DNA of 64,000 nt from Calliphora vicina (Eukaryota > Arthropoda > Insecta > Diptera > Calliphoridae): NCBI RefSeq assembly GCF_958450345.1, contig NC_088780.1, forward strand, positions 66,611,533 through 66,675,532, in the 5' to 3' direction. The notes below the pieces were generated by a model. The model ran no database searches. It was given only the letters and a program-made list of their open reading frames with translations, and had not been told where the DNA came from. The position numbers were made by a program, and so were the translations under genes. Numbering within the stretch: the first letter of the stretch is position 1; every line of letters starts with the position of its first letter. This document shows positions 11,760 to 23,451 of this stretch, one piece after another.

Positions 11760-12240
11760 AGAATAGGTTAACGGAATCCTACGAAGACAAAAACTCATAT
11801 ACAAGTAAATATGGATATATTTTAAGTAAAAATGAGCATTTATTTTAATATTTTTCAAAAGATGTTAATTTTGTACCTACATTTCTTGTTCTAGTTGCCT
11901 GAGACACGTTAATGGCCTGGTGAATTTTTAATAACTTTAACATTTTTCGACCAATTTCTGTTTTTTATGTCTTATTAGAACGATAATTGCGTACACATTT
12001 CTATTATTTTAAATTAAATTGAAAAAGTAATTTTTTAATGGCAAATTTTTTACAAAAACTAAAAAAAAATTATTTTTTCCCCTTGAAAATGCATCTCAAA
12101 ACTTCAGAGGGCTTGCACGGGGCACGTCTTAACCCCAACCGATTTACCTAAAATTTTTTCAGGATGATTTTTTACTAATGTTCACCAAACTGGGGGCTGA
12201 GAATGGCCAAAATCCAACTTTCGTTTATTAAGGGCCACCC
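11760..12240 (+). repeat. Family B repeat fragment
   Basis: Matches 44065-44330 through AAGACAAAAACTCATA, then CCTGAGACACGTTAATGG and the TAATAACTTTAAC stretch. Positions 12036-12110 are also related, inverted, to about 12718-12790. Ends near GGGCCACCCTAATGTACAT, which resembles a TAGGG-type terminus. No coding capacity seen. Confidence 0.65.
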
Positions 12241-12890
12241 TAATGTACATGTGCGCAAACACTAAAAACAGATGAAGGGAATGTGTTCTTTAAATGACAG
12301 TACGAATAAGGTACGGTTTATTTTCGAACTCTGGTTTTAAGTTAAAAAAAAGTAATATCTGTCAAATACCTAAAAAATAAATAAACATAAAAATTAAAGA
12401 AATTTTGTATTTTATAAAACTTGTTTCATAATTTCATGTAAATTGTTGGCAGCTCTTTATCTTGTAAATTGCACATTAAAATCCGGTCTCATAAGTAGGT
12501 ATAAGTTTATAATTCTGTGTAGTTTTCTTAAACTTTTAGGGCTTTTTATAGAATTCCGAGTAGGCACTCTTGACCATACATGTACATTAGAGTGCTCCAA
12601 AAAAATAAAATTGCGAATTTTGACCGTCCCCCCTCTAGAATTGTTCTATGTATTGTAGAAACACGTTGTGTAAAATATTAGATGATAGGATAACGTTAAC
12701 TGGTGCCGCAACGACGTTGAAGTTTTGAGGTGCATTTACAAGGGGAAAAAATACAATTTGTTCAGTTTTTGTAAAAATGTTGCCATTAAAATTAGTTAGC
12801 TTATATATATACATTAAATTTGTAAAGAAAGAAAGAATCAACGTATGGCGTATGGCGTTTTCTTTTCTGACACAAAATATTGCCAACATA
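12241..12890. other. Unassigned repeat-derived sequence
   Basis: Contains a diverged copy of the window-start motif (CGCAAACAC, TACGAATAAGGTAC), a TAGAGTGCTCCAAAAAA motif and a segment inverted relative to 12036-12110. ORFs up to 90 codons here show no recognisable domain. Confidence 0.35.
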
Positions 12891-13032
12891 CAGTGAGTGT
12901 CACTCAAAATCGTACAACATATTTTTTAAATATTATGAAATTATACAGGCAAAAATATGTGATTATATAAAAAATTAAAAGTAATTTTATTAATTGGAAC
13001 AAAAAATATGTATTTCAACAAAAAAGTTAACA
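12891..13032. mobile_element. Tc1-like MITE, 142-bp end fragment
   Basis: Preceded by TA and starting CAGTGAGTGTCACTCAAAAT, it matches the left end of the complete element 38876-39408 almost base for base for about 140 bp, then diverges at CCTCAATTC. The other end is lost. Confidence 0.85.
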
Positions 13033-13084
13033 AAACCTCAATTCCTTTGTTCATATTTAGTGCTTAGTTGAAAATTAGCAGCCT

Positions 13085-13275
13085 CACTAAACATTAGTGA
13101 TAGTGAGTTTAAAAATTTTGCACTCAAAATAAAATTAGTTGATTTAAATAAATGCAATCATCAGTTTATTGCAACTAAATCTTCGTTTAGTGATAGTGAA
13201 AAAATGATCACTATCACTTTTAGTGCTAGTTATTATTGAGTGATAGTGCAATGCTGATTTAAATCAACATTTAGT
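13085..13275. repeat. Cluster of AGTGATAGTGA motifs in both orientations
   Basis: ATTAGTGATAGTGAG (about 13095), TTTAGTGATAGTGA (13186-13199), its perfect complement TCACTATCACT (13208-13218) and GAGTGATAGTGC (about 13238). Positions 13189-13218 form an 11-bp stem with an 8-base loop. Confidence 0.75.
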
Positions 13276-13291
13276 GCACTACCCCCAACTA

Positions 13292-13756
13292 TTACTACGT
13301 TTATACGCACGGCTTATTCACAAATAAAAATATTGCAATTAGAAAAAATTGCCGCATAAACAGTGAATTAATTTTTTATTTACGAATAGCTAACTCACGT
13401 AAACAATTCCTGATTAACGACACTATTTGCAAATAAGATTTTAAATATTGCCATATGTTTTAACGTATTTAGTCTATTAAGACATTTTATAAATATTTCA
13501 TTGCGTCTTTGAATTCATTGGATTGCAAGAAAAATAAGAATTTTTGATTCTTTTAATTTTGCATTTAAAAAAATAAAAAATTTATCATATTTTGTTCAAT
13601 AAATGTATTACCAAATTATTGAATTTTACCATCCGGCATTAGATAAAAACAAAAATTTTCCGTAACCAAAGTGACTTATAAACAGTGAGTTAGTTAAACG
13701 TAGTATATGATAAATAATATCGTTAATCAGGAATTGTATTTTTATTTGCAATCAAT
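13292..13756. repeat. Inverted-repeat (foldback-like) segment
   Basis: ACTACGTTTA near 13293 is inverted as TAAACGTAGT near 13697. CAATTCCTGATTAACGA near 13404 is inverted as TCGTTAATCAGGAATTG near 13722. Probably a decayed foldback or overlapping MITEs. No ORF. Confidence 0.5.
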
Positions 13757-13808
13757 AGAATACGGATTATTTAAAAGAAATAAACCACCGCACAGTGGTA
13801 TAGAAAAA

Positions 13809-14374
13809 CAAGTAAGAGTACTATATATATTCGGCCGTGCCGAATCTTAAATACCCTCCACCTAAATATGATGGTATAACAACTGAAGTAATATAACAAT
13901 TGTTAGAAAGACTAGTTTACGCAGAAGATATTTTAATTCAAGTGTACAAAAAATTGTATTTAATTCAACAATTTATAATTTAAATTCCTATTAGAACGTA
14001 TGAAATTTAACAATTTATATACATAATAATTAGTTAATACGTTTGGATAAACATTTTTCCCTGTTAAACTCAAGTGAAGAAACAGAGTATAAACAAGTAA
14101 GAGTACTATATTCGGCCGTGCCGAATCTTAAATACCCTCCACCTAAATATTATGGTATAACAACTGAAATAATATAACAATTGTTAGAAAGACTAGTTTA
14201 CGCAGAAGATATTTTAATTCAAGTGTACAAAAAATTGTATTTAATTCAACAATTTATAATTTAAATTCCTATTAGAACGTATGGAATTTAACAATTTATA
14301 TACATAATAATTAGTTAATACGTTTGGATAAACATTTTTCCCTGTTAAACTCAAGTGAAGAAACAGAATATAAA
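13809..14374. repeat. Tandem duplication of the DINE-like hairpin end
   Basis: Two direct copies of about 285 bp (13809-14093 and 14094-14374), each starting CAAGTAAGAGTACTATA and containing the ATTCGGCCGTGCCGAAT hairpin. They differ by an ATAT indel and a few substitutions. Confidence 0.9.
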
Positions 14375-16194
14375 AAAGGGTATACAAATATATTTGGTCA
14401 AATTTCAAAATATTTGGTTGTGGGACTTATATGGGAGCTATGACCTGTTATGAATTGATTGTCATAAAATATTTTAACGTGATTTTTATGGACTTATATG
14501 GGTGCTGTGGCCAATTGTGTACCGATATTCACAAAATTCAGTATTATGATTTTTGAATACAAATTACTGATCAGTGTACTATTTTGATTCAATATATGGA
14601 AGCTATGACCTATTATAGTCCTAAGTATATGAGGCCTATTTTTATAGAATTTCATATAAACAACGCTATTAACAAAAGTGGACCTTATATGGGAGCTATG
14701 CCGAATTATGGATGAATATTTAAAAAATCTTGTAGCTCGATTCTTGGATACAAATTACTGATCGGTGTAAAATTTTGGTTCAGTACAGATTTTTTTGGAT
14801 ATTTGTGCAGGTTAATGTGTTTTCCTGAAGTGGTTCTTATATGGAGGCTATGACCAATAATGGGCCTACCATCATAAAATTTGGTACATCGATTTTTGTA
14901 TATATTGAATAAATTTGTTTCGAATTTCAACCTGATAACTATATTTGTAACAAATTTATGAGGATTTTAGTGAGTTTCGGGAGTGGACCTTATATGAGAG
15001 CTATGGTTAAATATGGAACGATATTCAACAAATTCAGGAGTATGATTACTGGATACAAATTACTGACTTGTGCGTTATTTCATTTTGATATCGATATGTT
15101 TTAAATATTTTTTAAGGTTAATATCTTTTTCGGAAATGGGCCTTATAGGGGAGCTATGACCAATTATCGGCCAATCTGCATACAATTTAGTACAGTGATT
15201 TCTATGTATATGAGTATTATTTTTGTCGAATTTTAACATGATAAAGATATTTATAAGAGATTTATGAGTACTTAACTGATTTTCGGAAGTGGACCTTATA
15301 TGGGAGCTATGGTCAAATATTGACCGATATTCACAAAATCTTGTAGTATGATTTCTAAGTATAAATTATGGATCTATGTAAAATTTTGTTTTGATATTGA
15401 TATTTTTTAGATATTTATGTAGGTTATTGTGTTTTTCGGAAGTGGTCCTTATATGGGAGCTATAACCAATTATCGGCCGATCTTCATAGAATTATGTACA
15501 GCGATTTTGGTATATATGTGGACTATTTATGATGAATTTCAACTTAATAGCGATATTTATAAGACATTTATGCTTATTTAAGTGATTTTCGGAAATGAAC
15601 TTTATATGGGGGCTACGGTCAAATATAGGCCGATCCACAAAAAGTTTGGGGTTGTAATTTTTTTAAGCACGAAACTTATTTTTCTTGAATTTTGTGTGGA
15701 TACTGCAATTTTGTAGGCATTTACAGACCATATAACCATATTTCGGGAAGAAATTTGTATAGGGGCTAGGATAAATCATGGACCAATTCTTATAATTTTC
15801 GCGAGAGTTAGTCCCTTTAACATAAAAATAACGTGTGTGCAATTTTATGGTATTATCTGCAATGTATTTGCACAAATAAGGAAAACTATGTTAAAATTAT
15901 CAAGTTTTTTTTTAGGTTGTCTCACATTTTGGTTCATAACTCTGGATCCACTGAACCGATTTTGCTGATTTTCAATACCAAACTGCTTAGGAGAACAATA
16001 AACATTTTTTTTGTAAGTTTACCAATTTTGTTTGCCTATTTTGGACGTGAGCGTGTTTTACACAGACGGACAGACAGACGGACATGGTTCATACGACTTA
16101 GAATTTCATAAGGATCAATAATATATATACTTTGTTGAGTCTCAGATGAATATTTCTCAATGTTACACACCACTTATGATGGTGGAGGGTATAA
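13809..16194. mobile_element. Long DINE-1/Helentron-like repeat
   Basis: Starts CAAGTAAGAGTACTATAT with hairpin ATTCGGCCGTGCCGAAT and TACCCTCCACC, and ends with an ACAGACGGACAGACAGACGG microsatellite (about 16060) and GATGGTGGAGGGTATA. The first ~285 bp are duplicated in tandem (13809-14093, 14094-14374). The body repeats a TATATGGGAGCTATG block at about 14686, 14838, 14991, 15144, 15297, 15449 and 15602, a period of 152-154 bp. No coding capacity. Confidence 0.82.
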
Positions 16195-17036
16195 AAATAG
16201 AGGGAAATAAATATGAAACTTCTAAACGGTAAGTCCGATTTTAATGAAATTTCACATGTATAAAGAGAAAGTGCTGTCGAGTTTAAGTTTTGAACTTGGA
16301 CCTGTAAATAAATTTTGAAATTTCTTACAGCAATCTCGCAACTCCCAAAAAAGTGTTGAATAATCCCAAAAATGGGAATTTTTAGTTTTTTGGCTATTAT
16401 ATCTATACCGGGGTCGGGGTTATCGGAACCCTTTACAAAATAATTAAAAACATATTGGGTCATCTAAAATCGGTTACTATATTTTGATATCGAATGTGCG
16501 ATTTGAGAATTTTTGTCCTAAAATTTAATTTTACATAAAAAAGACGTTTTTGGAATGGACGTGGTCCCCTCGGTATCAAAAATGTTAATTTTTTTTTTCA
16601 TTCAAAATATTTGATGAAAAGTAACTCCAATAAAGGAAAATTGTAGAAAATCGGGAAATATTTGGATCCGCTGTTATCAAACAACTGGAGTAGGGTGGGT
16701 AAAAATGTTGAAAATTTAATTATCAAACGCGAATAGCTCTTAAGCTACAACATATAATTGATAATTGTAGTGCTCGATGAGGATATTCTATATGTGTAAT
16801 TTTTTTTAAATCGGAACACAAACGAAGGAATATTATCATTTGGTGTCCTCCTACAGAGGTGTCCTACTTTGAGGACCCTTGGTCTCGCCCCTGGAGAGCC
16901 CATGAGGTCCAAATTCAAAACTTAAACCACACAACACTTCCTCTTCATGCATGTGGAATTTCATTCAAATCGGACTTACCGTTTAGAAGTTTCATATTTA
17001 TTTCCCTCTATTTTTTTTCTATACCACTGTGCACCG

Positions 17037-17774
17037 TTTTTAAAATGTAACAACGTCATTGACCATGAATTGTATGTGTAAGTTATGATAAAATATCTTA
17101 TATGTATTTAATATTTTTAATATCAGTTTTTAATAAATTTAAATTTTCAATATTTTTTTTAACATAAAGCAGAAATATACATATGTTTTAATTATATAAA
17201 TTGTTAATTCGATAAATTTGAAATTATACTTACTGGATGTTTTTCTCTTCTCTAGAGTTCATTATTTTGGCACTGTGAGCAAGATGAAGAATTTTAATTT
17301 TATGGTCACTTTTAGTTGACGTTGCTATACACTTATTTCTACTGTTTGCAATAAGTAGTGCCTACTATTGGTTGGTGTGAAATTCCTCTATATTGGGTGC
17401 GAAAGTTTGAGGCAAAAGTTTAGTCATAATTGGCAAAATAATGTATATCTATAAAACTGTTTATTTAAAAGATCTTTAAGTTAGTTATTTATTAATACCC
17501 TGTCAAAAATTCACAAACGATCTCTCACCGATAATGTCGGGATTTAAATATATAGGAGATTTTTTAGATAATTAAAATAACTATTGCTGAATATGAAAAA
17601 TTACGAAAAAAAAAAATAAAAAATAAAGCGAAACTTTTTATAAAAACTTACACAATTTTTTGGAATATGAAAGCTGCATCAAGAATATGTTAACTGGCAT
17701 ACCTAAACACAGGCGGCAAGCGTTTTTTAGTTCTCAAAAATGCTCATGCCCATACAATTTGTATGTAGCATACA
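17037..17774. other. AT-rich intergenic sequence
   Basis: No protein, RNA or clear repeat feature recognised. Confidence 0.35.
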
Positions 17775-18735
17775 GTGTGACCAGGTCTCAAAAATTTTTG
17801 CAGCTAAATCCTATCCAAAATAATGCTAAAATTTTTTTAATAATGTTATGAAGAAATTCACTATTTGTACCGTTGTTTCTACAAATTATGTTTGATTATA
17901 TAAATAAAACAACATCGAACTCAAAAACAAAACAAATTATTTTTTCTCTTCAAGAAACGTAAATTAAAATTATAAAACAAAAATGAAAACTATATATTTT
18001 TCAGTCTTTATACATATGTATATGTAAATAGATATGTCATCATATATAAATACATAAAACAATTTTGGACAAAAGCGACCATTAATTCATGTCATAAAAC
18101 TAAAAAAAAAATAAAATATTTGATATTTAATAGCATTTGAACTTCACAAATAAATTAGTTTAAACAAAAGTAATAACTTTTGGCTACATATTAAATACTT
18201 CATCAAAAGTGGATTATTCACTTTCTGAGGGCTCTGTTATAATATATATATTTGTATTACATTTTTGGATTAATTCTTTAGTTATTTGAAAACTTTGGCA
18301 GCATTTATTCAATCTTTTCAATCCACATCTTATATAGATGAGTGAATTCATTGTATTTAATATCATTCTATTTCTTATTTTATTTTTTAAAAGATTCATT
18401 CCGCCAAATACACGTTCAACTTCTGCATTACTAAATGGCAAAACTAAAAATTTCATAACAAAATTGGACAATTCCTTGAAGGGATTTTCATTCACAGCAT
18501 TCATAAACTTGTATCCAAAACTCAATAGTTGTTTTCTGATTTTGCCACTCGTATGAAGTTAATTTTTGCCATTGCGATTCTAAAGTTGTAATTTCTTTCA
18601 TATAATTTACTTTTAAACTATTGTCAACAGCAAAAAAGTTAATATTTTTAAACTTAACAAATTTTTGGGTAATTTTTGCCTTAGTTAACATTAACTCTGC
18701 TATGAAATTTCTACATATTATTCTAATTTATTTTT
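17775..18735 (-). mobile_element. Decayed hAT element (family 3)
   Basis: A hAT transposase C-terminus on the minus strand (18214-18700) is followed downstream, after 3' untranslated-like sequence, by a candidate terminus CAGTGTGACCAGG at 17775. The opposite end is not seen; a DINE-like repeat begins at 18736 and may have replaced it. No target duplication can be assigned. Confidence 0.55.
18214..18700 (-). pseudogene. hAT transposase C-terminal region, frameshifted
   Basis: Two overlapping minus-strand frames. The downstream one (18214-18525, 103 codons) has LPFSNAEVERVFGGMNLL then KNKIRNRM, the hAT dimerisation-domain signature (SNAEVERVFS type). The upstream frame (18488-18691) carries the preceding helical part (ESQWQKLTSYEW) and runs into the first only by a frame change near 18490-18525. 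The zinc-finger N-terminus and first catalytic Asp are absent, so it is a remnant. It is distinct in sequence from the fragments at 3151 and 26346. Confidence 0.8.
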
Positions 18736-19789
18736 ATACCCTCCACCACCACAAGTGGTGAATGAGGGTATATATAAGTTTGTCATTCCGTGTGTAACAT
18801 TGAGAAATATTCATCTGAGACCCAGCAAAGTATATATGTATATTATTGATCCTTATGAAATTCTAAGTTGATTGAGCTATGTCCGTCTGTCTATCTGTCT
18901 GTCTGTGTGAAACACGCTCATATATAATAGCAAGAAAAATTTATTGTTCTCCTAAGCAGTTTGGTATTGAAAATCAGCGAAATCGGTTCAGTGGAACCAG
19001 AGTTATGAACCAAAATGTGAGACAACCTAAAAAAAAACATGATAATTTTAAAATAGTTTTTGTTATTTGTGCAAATATATTGCAGATAATACCATCAAAT
19101 TTTACACACGTTATTTTTTTTATGTTAAAATGACTAACCATTGTAAAAATTATAGGAATCGGTATATGAATTCTCATAACCCCCATACAAATTTCTTCCC
19201 GAAATATGGTTCTATGGTCTGTAAATGCCTCCAAAATTGCAGTATCCACACAAAATTCAGGAAAAATAAGTTTCGTGCTTAAAAAAATCACAACACCAAA
19301 TTTTTTGTGGATCGGCCCATATTTGACCATAGCCCCCATATAAAGTTCACTTCCGAAAATCAATTAAAATATTTATAAATCATACTACAGGATTTTGTAA
19401 ATATCGGTCCATATTTGACCATAGCTCCCATATAAGGTCCACTTCCGAAAATCAGTTAAATATGCATAAATGTCGTATAAATATCGATATTTACTTGAAA
19501 TTCGTCATAAATAGTCCCCATATATATTAAATTCGCTGTACCTAATTCTATTCAAATCGGCACATAATTGGTTATAGGTCCCATATGAGGACCACTTCCG
19601 AAAAACACAATAACCTACATAAATATCTAAAAATATCAATATCAAAACAAAATTTTACACAGATCAGTAATTTATATTTAGAAATCATACTACAGGATTT
19701 TGTAAATATCGGTCCATATTTGACCATAGCTCCCATATAAGGTCCACTTCCGAAAATCAGTTAAGTACTCATAAATCTTTTATAAATAG
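18736..19789. mobile_element. DINE-1/Helentron-like repeat, truncated by Gypsy insertion
   Basis: Starts TATACCCTCCACCACC, then GTTTGTCATTCCGTGTG, then a GTCTGTCTATCTGTCTGTC microsatellite (18883-18905). The body has the inverted block CATAGCTCCCATATAAGG at about 19424, 19576 and 19728, the same ~153-bp spacing as in 13809-16194. It stops abruptly at the LTR start 19790. The expected hairpin end is not found to the right of the LTR element at 31117, so that side was lost or rearranged. Confidence 0.78.
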
Positions 19790-20393
19790 TGTTACGTTTT
19801 AACCTTTTCAAAACGCTTGTTTATTTCATTTAAATAAACCGGATACTTTTGATTGCAAATAAAAGCCGTTTAGTAGTTTGAAAATTGTAACAACTCTTTA
19901 TTTATTTAAAATGTACAACAACAGAATTAAATAGTCACTCAATGTTTTTTTATACACGTTTATAAATTCTCAGAAATACAGACACTTTATAATGTATACG
20001 AATTCACTTGAAACATACAGCACACTTTAAGGCACTCAGTTGATGTTTATTCAAATAGCGTCTCTGATAAACTAAATCACGACTGCAACCTCTGCCACTA
20101 TTTATAACACTGCCATCTGCATTCTACATTGCTCTTTAACTGTCAAAATTCGAATATTCTAGATCTTACTAATACATACGCCATCTGTGGTGTACTTTCT
20201 ACAATGTTCTTTAACTGAATATTCGAATACAGCGTTGCCAACTTACGATCAAATCAACTGAAAGCTTTTATTCAATAATACCCACAGATATGTTACAGTT
20301 TGCTATTACAACACTGTTATTTGAAAGCATTATGCTACTTTTAAATCAGCCCTTAAAATCGTTATATTTGAATTCAAGTACAATTTCGTAACA
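19790..20393 (-). repeat. 3' LTR of the Gypsy element (604 bp)
   Basis: Bounded by the inverted TGTTACG/CGTAACA. Matches the split 5' LTR throughout, with substitutions and small indels (for example the right copy lacks several bases near CTAATACATACGCCATCTG), implying an old insertion. Confidence 0.9.
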
Positions 20394-20409
20394 CTGCCCA
20401 CCGCTTAAG
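20394..20409 (-). promoter_or_regulatory. Polypurine tract of the Gypsy element
   Basis: Minus strand CTTAAGCGGTGGGCAG abuts the 3' LTR. The purine-rich GCGGTGGGCAG is at the plus-strand priming position, and the pol stop codon overlaps its start. Confidence 0.6.
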
Positions 20410-20914
20410 TCTGTTCGTCCCTAATAGGCATAGATTCACTTCTCCCATATGCGGCTAGTCGTTCTAGATGTACGACCTTCATTTTAGATCTCGGGCTCTT
20501 TTCTTTCTGTATTCTGTACACCACGTCGTTTAATTTCTTAATCACCTTGTATGGTCCATCCCAATGGGTTTGTAGTTTGGGAGACAGCCCTTTCTTGCGT
20601 TGTGGGTTATGCAGCAGTACAAGTTGGCCTTCATTAAATCCCTCAGAATTCGCTGCTCGATCGTATCTGGCTTTCATTTTGTCGCTGGTCATTTTTATTC
20701 GTCTGCGTACGAATTCGTGAAGTTCGTTAAGGTCATCTTGCTCTTGGGAAGTGTTTTCATTATTTGATGAGGGCTTAATACCGAATTCTAAATCACCAGG
20801 CAACTTGAGTTCTGTCCCGAAGACAATTTTTGCAGGTGTTCGAGTCATGAACAGCTGACCTGTATGCCAATAGAAATTTTGGTATGTGTTCATCCCAGTC
20901 CTTCTGGTGTGCAC
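20405..20914 (-). pseudogene. pol: Gypsy integrase C-terminal domain, other frame
   Basis: Continues the integrase after a frameshift near 20840 with TPAKIVFGTELKLPGDLEF, a charged linker, and HWDGPYKVIKKLNDVVYRIQ, the SH3-like GPY/F module typical of Gypsy integrases. The stop codon lies at the polypurine tract. The first ~25 codons of the 170-codon open frame are out-of-frame translation. Confidence 0.85.
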
Positions 20915-22043
20915 TGAACACTTTTCTTAAATATTCCTCCAGGGTACGATTGAATCTTTCGACCATGCCATCAGATTGAGGATGCAGTGGCGTTGTTCTG
21001 GTTTTTTTTATCCCGTATAAATCGCACATTTCCTTGAATACGGCGGATTCAAAATTTCTACCCTGATCCGAGTGCAACTCCAGTGGAACACCATAGCGAC
21101 ACACCCAGTTGTTCACAAATACGCTTATAACCGTTTTAGCTTCCTGATTGGGTATTGCATATACCTCTGGCCATTTGCTGAAATAATCCATAACCACTAG
21201 AACGTAACGGTTTCCAGCATCACTGACAGGGAAAGGGCCTGCTACATCCATCGCAATCCGCTCGAATGGCGCACCTGAGTTATACTGCTGAAGTTGTCCA
21301 CGACTTCTTCTTACTGGGCCCTTCGCTGCTATGCATTGTGGACAATTGGCTACCCAATCGGCTACTGCTTGCTGACAACCCACCCAATAAAAACGTTGTT
21401 TTAGCTTCTCTAAGGTTTTTGTCACACCAAGATGACCACCACTGGTACCGTCATGAAACTCTTTCATTACTTCGTTTATTTTAGAGGATGGTACAACAAT
21501 TAGATTTGTCACTGTTTTACCGTCAGCACTTTCCCATATGCGGTATAAGCAGCCATTTAACAATTGTAGACTATTCCATAGGTCCCAATATGATTTCATC
21601 AGTGGACTTTCGGCCGATATTTCATTGCGGGCTGCCCTTCTGCCTTCTTCTTTTGCCGATATTATTTTTGACAGTATGAGGTCATTTCTCTGCAATACAG
21701 ACCAATCTGCACTGGACTCTATATGCATTAGTCGAACGTCAATGACACATTCCTTTTCCTCGGCTTTTGCGCAATGCTTGCATTCCAAGTTGCAAGGCCG
21801 TCTTGACAGCGCGTCCGCATTGCCGTGTTTCAAACCCTTCCGGTATTCGATGCTAAAGTCATAGCTCTGAAGCCGCTCAATCCAACGAGCCAGTTGCCCT
21901 TTAGGTTGTTTAAATTCCAACAACCACCTGAGGGCAGAATGATCGGTTCTCAGTTGGAAGTGCTGACCATACAAATACTTGTGGAAATGCTTTACACACT
22001 CTAATACTGCCAGGAGTTCACGTCGCGTTACACAGTAATTTCT
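20793..22043 (-). pseudogene. pol: Gypsy RNase H and integrase core
   Basis: Starting after a TAG near 22043, the frame reads the RNase H tail (HFQLRTDHSALRWLL and GNADALSRRP) and then integrase. In the 393-codon open frame (20793-21974) the HHCC zinc domain has H174, H181, C211 and C214. The catalytic core has D243 (MDVAGPFP), D303 (HSDQGRNF) and E339 (MVERFNRTL), a DD35E spacing. All integrase catalytic residues are intact although protease and RT are mutated. The frame is lost near 20840. Confidence 0.9.
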
Positions 22044-23427
22044 CTAAGGCTTGGAAAGTATTCGGCTGTAGTAGCCTATGACCTTTTCCGTCCTGTTGAT
22101 CACCTGCGAAAGCACACCTCCTATTCCGTATCCACTCGCATCGCTGTCTAGCACAAACTTCGCCCCTGGGATGGGATATGCCAAAATTGGTGCTGTATAC
22201 AACAATTCCTTTAACTGAAGGAATGCCTGTTCTTGAGATTCACTCCACAGGAACGCTCGCGACTTCTGCGTTAGCTTATGTAGGCTTGCGGCAACACTGG
22301 CAAAATTCGGTACAAATCGTCGGTAATACGTGCAAAGGCCTAGAAAACTGCGCAATTCGTGAAGATTTCTCGGACGAGGCCAGTTCTTTACGGCTCGTAT
22401 TTTATCCTCATCTGTTGATACGCCGTCTGCTGTTACGCGATGCCCTAAATACTTAATTTCTTTCTGGAACAATGCACATTTCTTTACGCTATGTTTTAGT
22501 CCAGCCGCAGCTATTCGTTTAAGGACTTCTTCAAAGTTTTTCAAGTGTTCATCGAAAGACTACCCCATGACAATTATGGCATCGAGGTACACCAAGCATG
22601 TCTTCCAGTGAAGTCCTTTCAACACATGTTCCATTAAACGCTCGAATGTGGCTGGAGCATTGCAGAGTCCAAAGGGCATCACATTAAACTGCCATAATCC
22701 ATCACTAGCACTAAACGCAGTTTTCTCTTTGTCTTTTTCTGCAATCTCTACCTGCTAATAACCACTTTCCAAGTCCAATGTGGAGAACCATTTTGTACCA
22801 GCTAATGTGTCCAGGGTGTCGTCAATTCTTGGTAGCGGGTAGCTGTCTTTCTTGGTAACGTCATTCAGCTTTCTATAATCGACGCAAAATCTAGTGCTGC
22901 CGTCTTTCTTTTTAACTAACACAACAGGCGAGCTCCAAGGACTTGAAGATGGTTCGATTACTCCATCCAGCTCCATTTCGTTAACCAGCTCCTCCACCTC
23001 ACTTTATGGGCCTCGCTCCGCCAGTATTTATTTGATGCTTTACAATTGCCGTTCTACCTTGGCTTTGACTTTTTAAGGCGAAGACCGAGGTATGTTTCTT
23101 CAGAAGCTGTTTGGCCTTATTTCTATCGGGCGGTGCTAATCCTCCTACCCATTTCCCCACATATTCCGCTAGTAGCTCGTGTTCCTTGGTGGATTTATTG
23201 GCATGTTCCGGGTTTTTCTCGCAATTGATTACTGCCTCTGCTGAAGTGCATCGACCTATTTCGGAATTTGGCTTAACGACTTTTTCAGAGCTGTACAGGT
23301 TAAGCACTCTTACAGGAACTATTTTGTTGTTGCATGGTTTAACGAGAGCTTTTGCTGTTATAAGATTACTTTTTATTTCTGCTGGTTCTACCACCCACAA
23401 ACTGTTGTCCTCAGAATCTCCCTCCAT
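22044..23427 (-). pseudogene. pol: Gypsy reverse transcriptase, broken
   Basis: Three frames. 22999-23427 is the region before the fingers; 22755-22997 carries SPWSSPVVLVKKKDGSTRFC, YRKLND and FSTLDLESGY (first catalytic Asp region); 22044-22544 carries KCALFQKEIKYLGH and the SFLGLCTYYRRFVPNFA connection. Between the last two, the sequence GLCNAPATFERLM and a YLDA box are readable (about 22560-22690). The family has two Asp there, so the second catalytic Asp is replaced by Ala. TAG stops lie at about 22755 and 22560, and the 22997/22999 boundary has lost some codons. Confidence 0.88.
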
Positions 23428-23451
23428 ACAGGCCCATACTAAAGTTTCTGA

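Larger units (their letters stand above)
13791..17031. mobile_element. Long-TIR element split by a DINE-like insertion
   Basis: The right end (reading inward TGCACAGTGGTATAGAAA, then TAGAGGGAAATAAATATG, then AACGGTAAGTCCGAT) is matched by the left end only if 13791-13808 is joined to about 16195. The DINE-like element 13809-16194 therefore sits inside the left TIR. TIRs exceed 100 bp. A 5-bp direct repeat CACCG flanks it (13786-13790 and 17032-17036). Without the insert it is about 0.85 kb and has no transposase. Confidence 0.78.

Noticed and set aside
16098..16463. 121-codon minus-strand ORF
   Set aside because: Runs across the boundary of the DINE-like repeat and the TIR element, with no recognisable domain; a chance frame.
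18974..19363. 129-codon minus-strand ORF
   Set aside because: Lies wholly in a DINE-like repeat and translates its TATGGGAGC ladder; no domain.
20400..20410. Envelope gene downstream of pol (errantivirus)
   Set aside because: The pol stop abuts the polypurine tract and the 3' LTR; there is no space for a third ORF.
21266..21864. Plus-strand ORFs within the Gypsy region
   Set aside because: Antisense shadows of RNase H/integrase.
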